Assembly (NCBI GenBank): GCA_040003255.1
Contig: JBDUCV010000043.1
Location: forward strand, 1 to 20,332
Reading direction: 5' to 3'
DNA length: 20,332 bases
Source of the DNA: JBDUCV01 sp040003255
GTDB taxonomy: Bacteria; Actinomycetota; Actinomycetes; Mycobacteriales; Jatrophihabitantaceae
Positions 13,997-20,269 of this stretch are shown here, in pieces. Every line of letters starts with the position of its first letter. Positions within the stretch are counted from its first letter, which is position 1. Both the position numbers and the translations under genes were made by a program. A model generated the notes under the pieces. That model made no database searches. It was not told the DNA's origin and saw only the letters and a list, made by a program, of their open reading frames with translations.

Positions 13997-15085
13997 GTGC
14001 TCGATCTCAGCATGGACGCCGGCCAGCTGACGGCGGCGATCGTCGATGTCGAATCGGTGTCCGGCAACGAAGCGGCACTTGCCGACCTGGTCGAGGCGGC
14101 GCTAGGGCACTATCCACGCATCGCGGTCGAACGAGTCGGCAACGTGGTGCTCGCCCGCACCGACCTGGGTCGTCCGCAGCGGGTCGCCCTGGCCGGGCAT
14201 CTCGACACCGTCCCGCTGGCCGACAACTTGCCCTCGAGCATCGACGGCGGACTGCTGCGCGGCTGCGGGACGTCCGACATGAAGTCCGGGGTGGCCGTCG
14301 CGCTGCGGATCGCTCACCGCGTGGGCAGCGGTGACCTGGATCCGGGCGTCGACCTGACCTGGGTCTTTTACGACTGCGAGGAGGTCGAGGCCAAGCGCAA
14401 CGGGCTCGGCAGGCTGGCGCGCGAGCGCCCGCAGACTCTGCAGGCAGACCTCGCCGTGCTGCTGGAGCCGACGTCCGGCCTGATCGAAGGAGGCTGCCAG
14501 GGGACGCTACGGGCGGTCGTCCGAACTAGCGGCCGACGAGCCCACAGCGCCCGGTCCTGGTTGGGCGAGAACGCGATCCATGCGCTGGCGCCTGCGCTCG
14601 TCCGGCTGGTGCGATACGAGGCACGCGTCGCTGACGTTGATGGGCTGACTTACCGCGAAGGGCTCAACGCGGTGTTCATCACCGGGGGAGTGGCGGCCAA
14701 CATCGTCCCGGACGAGGCGAGCCTGACGATCAACTACCGCTTCGCGCCGGACCGATCCGAGCAGCACGCTGCCGACCACATTACGGAAGTATTCGAGGGG
14801 TTCGCGGTCGACGTGGTGGACTCCGCGCCCGGTGCCCGTCCCGGTCTGGACGGGCCCCTGGCCCGGGCGATCGCTGCGGCCGTGGGCGGTGAGCCCAGCG
14901 CGAAGCTGGGCTGGACGGACGTGGCCCGCTTCGGCGAGCTGGGTATTCCCGCCGTGAACTTCGGACCCGGCGATCCCACCCTGGCGCACACCCGCGAGGA
15001 GCACGTTGAGCTGGCCCGGGTGATCGCCGCCGAGGACGCCCTGGCCCGGTTCATCGCGGCGCCGGTCGCTAGCGTGCAGGCATGA
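13997..15085 (+). CDS. dapE: DapE, succinyl-diaminopimelate desuccinylase
   Basis: Di-zinc M20-family amidohydrolase (362 aa) that releases succinate from N-succinyl-L,L-DAP to give L,L-DAP. The metal and catalytic residues are in place: H68 and D70 in GHLDTVP, D94 in GTSDMKSG, catalytic base E128 with ligand E129 (DCEE), E157 (LLEPTSG) and H331 (LAHTREEH). The dimerisation domain (about 170-280) includes GRRAHSARSWLGENAIH. GTG at 13997 (MLDLSMDAGQL) is chosen because actinobacterial DapE proteins begin MLDL and a TACCGT box precedes it by 7 nt; ATG at 14012 is an alternative. Divergent from dapD. Its stop overlaps the first LOG-family start by 4 bases (ATGA), so the three genes dapE-LOG-LOG form one operon. 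Confidence 0.95.
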   Translation: MLDLSMDAGQLTAAIVDVESVSGNEAALADLVEAALGHYPRIAVERVGNVVLARTDLGRPQRVALAGHLDTVPLADNLPSSIDGGLLRGCGTSDMKSGVAVALRIAHRVGSGDLDPGVDLTWVFYDCEEVEAKRNGLGRLARERPQTLQADLAVLLEPTSGLIEGGCQGTLRAVVRTSGRRAHSARSWLGENAIHALAPALVRLVRYEARVADVDGLTYREGLNAVFITGGVAANIVPDEASLTINYRFAPDRSEQHAADHITEVFEGFAVDVVDSAPGARPGLDGPLARAIAAAVGGEPSAKLGWTDVARFGELGIPAVNFGPGDPTLAHTREEHVELARVIAAEDALARFIAAPVASVQA

Positions 15086-15906
15086 ACTCGGACACCCCCG
15101 ACAACCGTCCTGCTGAGCGGCACCGCGGACCGATCCTGCTGCGCCGCGGTCAGCTCGGCGGCTCGCCGTGGAGCACGACCGACCAGCGGCTGCTCGACTC
15201 GCGCGGGCCGGCCGACTGGGTGCACACCGATCCCTGGCGGGTACTGCGGATCCAGTCCGAGTTCGTCGAAGGGTTCGGCTTGCTCGCCGAGCTACCACGA
15301 GCCGTGTCGGTGTTCGGTTCAGCGCGCACGCCGACCGACGACCCCGAGTATGTGGCCGGTCACGCGCTCGGCGCGGCGCTGGCGCGCGCCGGTTTCGCGG
15401 TGATCACCGGCGGCGGACCAGGGACGATGGAGGCCGTCAACCGCGGCGCCTGCGAGGCGGGTGGCGTTTCGGTGGGGCTCGGCATCGAACTGCCCTTCGA
15501 GCAGACCTTGAACGAGTGGGTCGACATCGGCATCAACTTCCGCTACTTCTTCGCCCGCAAGACGATGTTCATCAAGTACGCGCAGGCGTTCGTGATCTTG
15601 CCCGGCGGTTTCGGGACCCTGGACGAGCTGTTCGAGGCGCTCACCCTGGTGCAGACCCACAAGGTCACCCGATTCCCCGTCGTGCTGTTCGGATCGGCCT
15701 ACTGGTCTGGGTTGCTCGACTGGATCCGCGGCACAGTGCTGCCCACCGGCAAGATCAGCGTCGCGGACCCGGATCTGTTGACCGTCAGCGACGACGTCGA
15801 CGAGGTCGTCGCTCACATCGTGGCGTCCGCCGACGCACAATCGGCGCAGGCCGGTGCCGAGCAACGCTCACACGAGCAAGGCGCCAGCGCGCACGACGCG
15901 CAGTAG
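15082..15906 (+). CDS. LOG-family protein 1 (TIGR00730; nucleoside-5'-monophosphate phosphoribohydrolase type)
   Basis: Rossmann-like protein of 274 aa, longer than the common 180-190 aa LOG enzyme because of about 75 extra N-terminal residues and a hydrophilic Ala/Gln/Ser-rich C-terminal tail. LOG enzymes hydrolyse cytokinin riboside 5'-monophosphates, or AMP, to base plus ribose 5-phosphate. The two family motifs are GGGPGTME (110-117) and PGGFGTLDE (174-182), with an upstream FFARKTMFIKYAQAFVILPGG segment holding the conserved Arg. The N-terminal WVHTDPWRVLRIQSEFVEGF is characteristic of the long actinobacterial type encoded beside dapE. The ATG overlaps the dapE stop (ATGA). Often mislabelled lysine decarboxylase; nothing here supports that. 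Its true nucleotide substrate is unknown. Confidence 0.88.
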   Translation: MNSDTPDNRPAERHRGPILLRRGQLGGSPWSTTDQRLLDSRGPADWVHTDPWRVLRIQSEFVEGFGLLAELPRAVSVFGSARTPTDDPEYVAGHALGAALARAGFAVITGGGPGTMEAVNRGACEAGGVSVGLGIELPFEQTLNEWVDIGINFRYFFARKTMFIKYAQAFVILPGGFGTLDELFEALTLVQTHKVTRFPVVLFGSAYWSGLLDWIRGTVLPTGKISVADPDLLTVSDDVDEVVAHIVASADAQSAQAGAEQRSHEQGASAHDAQ

Positions 15907-16445
15907 TGGCCGCCGTCTGCGTGTTCTGCTCGTCGTCGGAGCGCATCGACGTATCGCATCTGCTACTCGCCGAGCAGGTCGGTGCCCGGATCGCGGCCGG
16001 CGGCCACTCGCTCGTTTCGGGCGGCGCCCGGGTGGCGGCGATGGGCGCGGTGGCGCGGGCCGCCCGAGCTGGCGGAGCGCGCACGGTGGGCGTGATTCCC
16101 GAGCAAATGGTCGACATCGAGATCGCCGACCACGATGCCGACCAGCTGCTCATCGTCGGCTCGATGCGCGAACGCAAGCGGCTGATGGACGAGGCCGCGG
16201 ACGCGTTCATCGTGCTGCCTGGCGGACTCGGCACGCTCGAGGAGCTGTTCGAGGTGTGGACGGCAGGCGCGCTCGGGATGCATGCGAAGCCGGTGATCGT
16301 GCTGGACCCCGCTGGCGTATTCGACCCTTTGTGGGACTACCTAGACGCAATGCGTGCGGACGGCTTTGTCCGGCAGGCGGCGCTGGACCACCTGCACCGG
16401 GTGCGCAGCATCGAGGACGCTTTCGCGATTATCGAAGCTGGCTGA
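15906..16445 (+). CDS. LOG-family protein 2 (Rv1205-like)
   Basis: A 179-aa LOG protein starting at GTG 15906, whose first base is the last base of the preceding TAG stop, so it is translated by coupling. It opens directly on the family core, AAVCVFCSSSERID. Motif 2 is intact (PGGLGTLEELFEVWT, 105 onward), as is the preceding RERKRLMDEAADAFIVLPGG with its conserved Arg. Motif 1, usually GGGxxGLMG, is altered here to GGARVAAMG (39-47). What I recall of M. tuberculosis Rv1205 also departs from the consensus at this place (GGGHVSAMG), and the ADHDADQLLIVGSM stretch is similar, so it is probably the Rv1205 counterpart. Rv1205 makes cytokinins by phosphoribohydrolysis. Whether the extra Gly-to-Ala change permits activity is open. 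Confidence 0.88.
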   Translation: MAAVCVFCSSSERIDVSHLLLAEQVGARIAAGGHSLVSGGARVAAMGAVARAARAGGARTVGVIPEQMVDIEIADHDADQLLIVGSMRERKRLMDEAADAFIVLPGGLGTLEELFEVWTAGALGMHAKPVIVLDPAGVFDPLWDYLDAMRADGFVRQAALDHLHRVRSIEDAFAIIEAG

Positions 16446-16460
16446 GCCTGCTCACGCGAA

Positions 16461-16488
16461 GCCTCGGCTGAGCCCGCTCAGCCGAGGC
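16461..16488. terminator. Hairpin between convergent LOG2 and folP2-type genes
   Basis: Arms 16461-16473 and 16476-16488 are perfectly complementary over 13 bases (12 bp plus a 4-nt loop in practice), beginning 16 nt after the LOG2 stop. The minus-strand stop of the folP2-type gene (16480-16478) lies in the right arm. There is no T-run, as is common for high-GC terminators. It could act in both directions. Confidence 0.6.
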
Positions 16489-17356
16489 CTCGGCGGGCGA
16501 CCGCGGGCGGCCGGTCACCACGGATGCTGGCCACCATGTCCAGCACCCGCCGGGTCGCCCGGACGTCGTGGGTACGAAACACCCGGGCGCCATGCCAGGC
16601 GCTGATTGCGGTCGCGGCGAGCGTGCCCTCGAGCCGCTGGTCGGCGGGTAGATCGAGCGTCTCGCCGATGAAGTCCTTGCGCGACAGCGCGACAAGCACC
16701 GGCCAGCCGGTCGCCACCACTTCGTCGAGCCGGCGCGTCAGTTCGAGCGAGTGCCGGGTGTTCTTGCCGAAGTCGTGTGTCGGATCTATCAGGATCCCAT
16801 CGGCGCGCACGCCGCCTGCAACGGCCCGATCGGCTGCCCGGGTGACCGTGCTGATCACGTCGGCGACCACATCAGCGTAGGCGACTCGGTGCGGGTCGGT
16901 GCGTGGCGGCAGGCCGCCAGTATGGCTGCAGACCAGCCCGGCGCCGGTGGCGCGCGCGACATCCATCAGCTGCGGATCGGCACCGGCCCACGCGTCGTTG
17001 ATCAGGTGCGCGCCCGCGGGGACGACCTCGCGGGCAACCTCGTGGCGCCAGGTGTCGACACTGATCACGGTCTCGGGGAATCGTTCGTGAATCGCGACCA
17101 CCACCGGCAGCACCCGGCGAAGCTCTTCGGCGACGTCCACGTCCGGGCCCTGTCCGGCGCGTATGCCGCCAACGTCAATGAGCTCTGCGCCGTCGGCGAC
17201 CGCCCGATCGACGGAGCGCAGGGCGGCCGGCAGCTCGACGTTGACACCACCGTCGTAGAATGAGTCCGGCGTGCGGTTGATGATCGCCATGACCGCGACG
17301 GCGCCGGGCCGCGACGTCCAACCGCCGAGCCGCAGGATCGAACTCACGCCCACCAC
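16478..17356 (-). CDS. folP2: FolP2-type dihydropteroate synthase homologue
   Basis: TIM-barrel pterin-binding protein (292 aa). It keeps much of the DHPS framework: N27 and D31 in AIINRTPDSFYDGG, D101 in SVDTWRHE, N120-D121 (LINDAW), D191 (IDPTHDFGKNT), the S225-R226-K227 region (ALSRKDFIG) and a C-terminal FRTHDVRATRR. The loop that normally carries STRPG and helps bind p-aminobenzoate is replaced by DVGGIRAGQG (61-70). These features match the mycobacterial FolP2 group (Rv1207), which I recall as lacking detectable DHPS activity, so a genuine folate step is doubtful. The start is GTG at 17356; a GTG at 17353 is equally possible. In M. tuberculosis the gene lies in line with the LOG gene and is followed by gpgS. 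Here it is inverted relative to its neighbours, and no gpgS is present. Confidence 0.88.
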   Translation of the reverse strand: MVGVSSILRLGGWTSRPGAVAVMAIINRTPDSFYDGGVNVELPAALRSVDRAVADGAELIDVGGIRAGQGPDVDVAEELRRVLPVVVAIHERFPETVISVDTWRHEVAREVVPAGAHLINDAWAGADPQLMDVARATGAGLVCSHTGGLPPRTDPHRVAYADVVADVISTVTRAADRAVAGGVRADGILIDPTHDFGKNTRHSLELTRRLDEVVATGWPVLVALSRKDFIGETLDLPADQRLEGTLAATAISAWHGARVFRTHDVRATRRVLDMVASIRGDRPPAVARRGLG

Positions 17357-17411
17357 CGTGACAGATCCGCCCGGGTATCCGGCACTCAGGGCGGCGTGCC
17401 ACGATCGGCGG

Positions 17412-17783
17412 GTGGTGACGCTGCTGCTCTACGGACTGATGGCGCTGATCGCGGTCGGCGTGCTGTTCGTCCTGACCGCCTTGTTCCTTCCGAAGGGCGT
17501 CCAGATTGCGCCGCCCGCGCCGGATATGCGTCCCTGGGCCGCATTACCCGACCGACGCATGGCGCCGGAGGAGGTGACCGCGATAAGGCTTCCCGTCGCG
17601 TTACGCGGGTACCGGTTTGCCGAGGCCGACCTGTTGCTCGACCGGCTGACCGAGGAGCTGCGCGCCCGCGACGCCGAGATCGCCCAGCTGCGCGCCCACG
17701 ACGCCGAGGTCGCCCAGCTGCGCGGCCGCGACGCCGAGGTCGTGCAGCTGCGCCCCGCCGATACGCCGACGCATGGCGGCTGA
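17412..17783 (+). CDS. Membrane-anchored DivIVA-domain-like protein with decapeptide repeats (Rv1209-like)
   Basis: A 123-aa protein starting at GTG 17412 (GTG at 17415 also fits). One membrane helix (about 4-26) is followed by a Pro-rich linker. The motif LPVALRGYRFAEADLLLDRLTEEL (60-83) resembles the DivIVA N-terminal element that recognises membranes at curved or septal sites. From residue 83 the chain is three near-identical decapeptides (LRARDAEIAQ, LRAHDAEVAQ, LRGRDAEVVQ) plus a partial fourth, probably a coiled coil. A similar membrane/DivIVA-like protein, Rv1209, occupies the same place before tag in M. tuberculosis, as I recall. A role in polar growth or cell-wall placement is inference. 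Its last 11 bp overlap the tag start, so the two are translationally linked. Ribosome binding site is not evident. Confidence 0.75.
   Translation: MVTLLLYGLMALIAVGVLFVLTALFLPKGVQIAPPAPDMRPWAALPDRRMAPEEVTAIRLPVALRGYRFAEADLLLDRLTEELRARDAEIAQLRAHDAEVAQLRGRDAEVVQLRPADTPTHGG
17658..17756 (+). repeat. 30-bp in-frame tandem repeat (3.3 copies)
   Basis: Three consecutive 30-bp units (17658-17687, 17688-17717, 17718-17747) and a 9-bp partial unit encode LR[AG][RH]DAE[IV][AV]Q. Units differ at only a few bases, which suggests recent expansion by slippage or unequal exchange. Confidence 0.85.
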
Positions 17784-18330
17784 CCTGCCCCGCTGCCCAT
17801 GGGCAACGTCAGTGCCCGAGTACGTCGCCTACCACGACGAAGAGTGGGGCCGTCCGCTGCACCGCGATCGCGATCTGTTCGAGCGGCTCTCGCTTGAGGC
17901 GTTCCAGGCCGGGTTGTCCTGGCTGGTGATCCTGCGCAAGCGACCGGCGTTCCGGGCGGCGTTCGCCGATTTCGACATCGCCGCCGTGGCCGGCTTCGAC
18001 GAGGCGGACGCGACCCGCCTGGTGGCCGACACCGGCATCGTCCGCAACCGGGCCAAGATCGAGGCGACGGTTAACAACGCCCGCCGCGTCATCGAGGCAG
18101 TGCCCGAGGGGCTCGACGCTCTGCTGTGGTCCTTCGCGCCCACCACCCACGTCCGGCCGTCGACGAGGGCCGACCTGCGGGCGACGACGCCGGAGTCGAG
18201 GGCGATGGCGGCCGAGCTGCGCCGGCGCGGGTTCCGCTTCGTCGGGCCGACGACGGCGTACGCGCTGATGCAGGCGACCGGCATGGTGGACGACCATGTC
18301 GCGGACTGCTGGCTGGCTATCGGCCGGTGA
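17773..18330 (+). CDS. tag: DNA-3-methyladenine glycosylase I
   Basis: Monofunctional base-excision glycosylase (185 aa) that removes 3-methyladenine from alkylated DNA. The zinc-snap residues of the family are all present: C8 (RCPWA), H21 (YHDEEWG), H175 and C179 (DHVADCW). E42 in LEAFQAGLSW matches the catalytic/base-recognition Glu. The helix-hairpin region RLVADTGIVRNRAKIEATVNNA is typical, and the C-terminal FVGPTTAYALMQATGMVDDHV is diagnostic. The ATG at 17773 lies 11 bp inside the preceding gene. The 3' end overlaps the convergent enoyl-CoA hydratase gene by 14 bp. Length and motifs agree with the family throughout. Confidence 0.95.
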   Translation: MAADLPRCPWATSVPEYVAYHDEEWGRPLHRDRDLFERLSLEAFQAGLSWLVILRKRPAFRAAFADFDIAAVAGFDEADATRLVADTGIVRNRAKIEATVNNARRVIEAVPEGLDALLWSFAPTTHVRPSTRADLRATTPESRAMAAELRRRGFRFVGPTTAYALMQATGMVDDHVADCWLAIGR

Positions 18331-19114
18331 ATGACGGCTTCTGCTTGGCGAGGAATGCGGCGACCGCGGCGCGGTGGTCGGCACTCGCACCTGCCCCGAC
18401 CTGCAGCTGGGCCTCACGGGCGAGCGCTTCGGCCAGCGTGCTGCTGGCCGCATAGGCGAGCGACTGCTTGATCGCCGCGTAGGCCGCGGTCGGACCGGCG
18501 GCGAGCCGCGCGGCCAGCTCGTGCGCTGCGGGCAGCAGGGCGTCGGGCTCGACAACCGCGTTGACCAGCCCCATCTCAAGCGCTGCGTCGGCGGCGACTG
18601 GATCGGCAAGCAGCGACAGCGCGGTTGCGCGGGCGTGGCCGACAAGTCGCGGCAACGTCCAGGACGCCCCGCTGTCGAGACTGAGCCCGACATTGGCGAA
18701 GGCCAGCAGAAAAGCCCCGCGCTGGCTGGCGATGCGCAAGTCGGCGGCGAACGCGAAGCCCGCTCCGGCTCCGGCGGCCATGCCGTTGACGGCAGCGATG
18801 ACCGGCTTTGGCATTCCGGCGATGCCCGTCACGATCGGGTTGTAGTGCTCGACGACGGTGTGCAAAGGCGTCGGATCGCCCGCCTTGAGCAGCGCCTCGT
18901 GCTCGCGTAGATCCTGCCCCACGCAGAATGCCCGCCCGGCGCCGGTCAGCACGACGGCCCGTACGGAGGTGTCGTCGGCGAGCTCGGTGACCGCGTCGAC
19001 CAGGGCCTCCTTGAGCTCGACGGACAGCGAGTTCATTGACTCTGGGCGGTTGAGGGTGACGGTCGCGACGCCATCGGCCCGGTCGATGAGCAGCACATCG
19101 GTCACGGTCGGCAC
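18317..19114 (-). CDS. Enoyl-CoA hydratase/isomerase family protein (PaaG-like)
   Basis: Crotonase-fold acyl-CoA enzyme (265 aa). Oxyanion-hole segments are AFCVGQDLREH (62-72) and NGMAAGAGAGFAFAADLRIAS (110-130). The stretch FANVGLSLDSGASWTLPRLVGHARA (139-163), with D147, follows the pattern of PaaG-type isomerases (2-(1,2-epoxy-1,2-dihydrophenyl)acetyl-CoA isomerase and related delta3/delta2-enoyl-CoA isomerases) rather than classical hydratases with two Glu residues. The GTG at 19114 is chosen because GAGGAAAGG lies just upstream at good spacing. No other phenylacetate or beta-oxidation genes are nearby, so the substrate cannot be given. It ends inside the convergent tag gene with a 14-bp overlap. 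Confidence 0.88.
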   Translation of the reverse strand: MPTVTDVLLIDRADGVATVTLNRPESMNSLSVELKEALVDAVTELADDTSVRAVVLTGAGRAFCVGQDLREHEALLKAGDPTPLHTVVEHYNPIVTGIAGMPKPVIAAVNGMAAGAGAGFAFAADLRIASQRGAFLLAFANVGLSLDSGASWTLPRLVGHARATALSLLADPVAADAALEMGLVNAVVEPDALLPAAHELAARLAAGPTAAYAAIKQSLAYAASSTLAEALAREAQLQVGAGASADHRAAVAAFLAKQKPSFTGR

Positions 19115-19137
19115 ACCTTTCCTCGTCCGTCCTGGGC

Positions 19138-19149
19138 GTGCTGACGCTA
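19138..19149 (-). promoter_or_regulatory. Putative promoter element upstream of the enoyl-CoA hydratase gene
   Basis: On the minus strand TAGCGTCAGCAC contains a TANNNT -10 box (19149-19144). It would start transcription near 19137, giving a leader of about 23 nt with the ribosome binding site. The identical 12-mer precedes the minus-strand gene at 19632-20240. Confidence 0.4.
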
Positions 19150-19271
19150 TCCCGCCGATGGGTCACGAACCAGCATGGCCGGGTCCGGGTTGGGGCTGGA
19201 CGGGTCCATACGGGAGAATGAACGCGGCACGCGATTCGTCGGGTGCGACCGGGGCACTTCGGAGTTGACGC

Positions 19272-19288
19272 GAGCGCACCCCGCGCTC
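19272..19288 (+). repeat. Small hairpin just before the DUF3117 ribosome binding site
   Basis: GAGCGC (19272-19277), loop ACCCC, GCGCTC (19283-19288) form a 6-bp perfect stem, 4 nt upstream of GAGGAGGA. It may only clear or insulate the ribosome binding site; no regulatory function is established. Confidence 0.4.
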
Positions 19289-19303
19289 ACATGAGGAGGA
19301 CGA

Positions 19304-19471
19304 ATGGCGGCCATGAAGCCGCGGACGGGCGACGGCCCGCTCGAGGTCACCAAGGAGGGACGCGGCATTGTCATGCGCGTGCCGCTAGAGGGTGGTGGGC
19401 GTCTCGTGGTTGAGATGTCCGCCGATGAGGCGGCTGCGCTCGGTGATGCGCTGAAGTCCGCCGTGGGCTAA
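19304..19471 (+). CDS. DUF3117 small protein (Rv1211-like)
   Basis: A 55-residue protein beginning MAAMKPRTGDGPLE, with VTKEGRGIVMRVPLEGGGRLVVEMS in the middle and DEAAALGDALK near the end. This matches the very conserved actinobacterial DUF3117 family, of which Rv1211 is the member I recall at the same place in M. tuberculosis. The ATG at 19304 has an excellent Shine-Dalgarno sequence (AGGAGG at 19294-19299, 4 nt spacing). The fold is probably a small beta-sheet plus a helix; there is no membrane segment. Rv1211 has been discussed as calmodulin-like, but I see no EF-hand here, so no function is given. It is followed by a strong hairpin and appears to be a one-gene transcript, with the upstream neighbour divergent. 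Confidence 0.93.
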   Translation: MAAMKPRTGDGPLEVTKEGRGIVMRVPLEGGGRLVVEMSADEAAALGDALKSAVG

Positions 19472-19488
19472 TCGATCCGCACGACCGC

Positions 19489-19532
19489 CATTCGGCCCCG
19501 GCACACCGCACCGCGGTGTCCGGGGCCGAATG
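19489..19532 (+). terminator. Strong hairpin after the DUF3117 gene
   Basis: Arms 19489-19509 and 19513-19532 pair over 13 bp plus 7 bp with a single bulged C (19502) and a 3-nt loop. It begins 17 nt after the TAA. There is no T-run, but stem length and position make it a convincing high-GC terminator. Confidence 0.75.
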
Positions 19533-19631
19533 CTGCTCATCGTGCCAAGTGTGCCCACTAGCGGCACATCGGGCACGCTCCGGCTGCCTTGATCGCCACC
19601 TTGCACGGCGGTAGCCACTCGAGCGGTCGGA

Positions 19632-20240
19632 TTACGCGGAGGTCAACCAGGGATCGCGAAGATCGAAGAATTGCGGCACGCCGCTGCTGAGCTTGTCCAT
19701 TTCCTCCATCTGGGCCTGAAGCACCGGCGGCGGCTGCTTGCGTTCGCCCTCCCGCGCCTCGGCTTCGGAGGTGAAGTAGAGGACCATGGTCCACGTGCCG
19801 TCGGGGTGGGCGACGCCGAGGTTGCCGAGGATCTCGGGGCGGAACGCGGCCCATTCATCGGAGTTCGCGTCCATCAACTGCTGGGCGCGTTCGGGGTCGG
19901 GGCCCTGCTCGCCCTGCATGACCTGCACGAACCCGGCCTGGTCTGGGTCGCCGTGCATGTCGGGCTTGACGTTGACGCTGTCGCGGAAGGTGGCTTCGCC
20001 GTCGAGCAGCTTGGCGGTGGCCGCCCACCACTGACCCTGCTCCGGGCGGTCACTGTTGCGCCGGGCCGCCTCTTCGGACTCGAAGCGCGCGACCAGCACG
20101 AGCCTGCCATCGTCGGTCACCCCCGCGGTCGAGCCGAGCCAGCCGTCGGCGCCGGGTGCTAACTCCTGCGTCCATCGATCCAACGCGGCGCGTACCGGCG
20201 CTGCATCGGAAACCTTGCCGGTGATGACCTGAACGAACAT
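19632..20240 (-). CDS. Hypothetical protein with two ABM-like (dimeric alpha+beta barrel) repeats
   Basis: A 202-aa soluble protein built from two similar halves. The first (about 1-90) begins MFVQVITGKVSDAAPVRAAL and continues with RLVLVARFESEEAARRNSD. The second (about 102-200) begins GFVQVMQGEQGPDPERAQQL and continues with TMVLYFTSEAEAREGERK. The matching FVQV openings, the central strand followed by an E-A-A/E-A-R helix, and the half lengths of about 90-100 suggest an internal duplication of an ABM-type (antibiotic-biosynthesis-monooxygenase-like) domain. No catalytic residues can be named. ATG at 20240 is preferred over an upstream ATG at 20264 because AGGAGG (20251-20246) lies 5 nt before it. 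It has its own promoter-like sequence upstream. Function is unknown. Confidence 0.8.
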   Translation of the reverse strand: MFVQVITGKVSDAAPVRAALDRWTQELAPGADGWLGSTAGVTDDGRLVLVARFESEEAARRNSDRPEQGQWWAATAKLLDGEATFRDSVNVKPDMHGDPDQAGFVQVMQGEQGPDPERAQQLMDANSDEWAAFRPEILGNLGVAHPDGTWTMVLYFTSEAEAREGERKQPPPVLQAQMEEMDKLSSGVPQFFDLRDPWLTSA

Positions 20241-20269
20241 GCTTGCCTCCTCGCGAGTGTTCAACTGAT

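Noticed and set aside
15082..16445. Lysine decarboxylase annotation for the LOG-family proteins
   Set aside because: The PGGxGTxxE motif belongs to phosphoribohydrolases; there is no PLP-binding lysine motif, so the old label is not supported.
19558..19635. Minus-strand peptide ending PCKVAIKAAGACPMCR, suggestive of a tiny metal-binding protein
   Set aside because: No ATG, GTG or TTG start lies in frame near it; the frame only opens inside the ABM-like gene. The cysteine spacing is probably chance.
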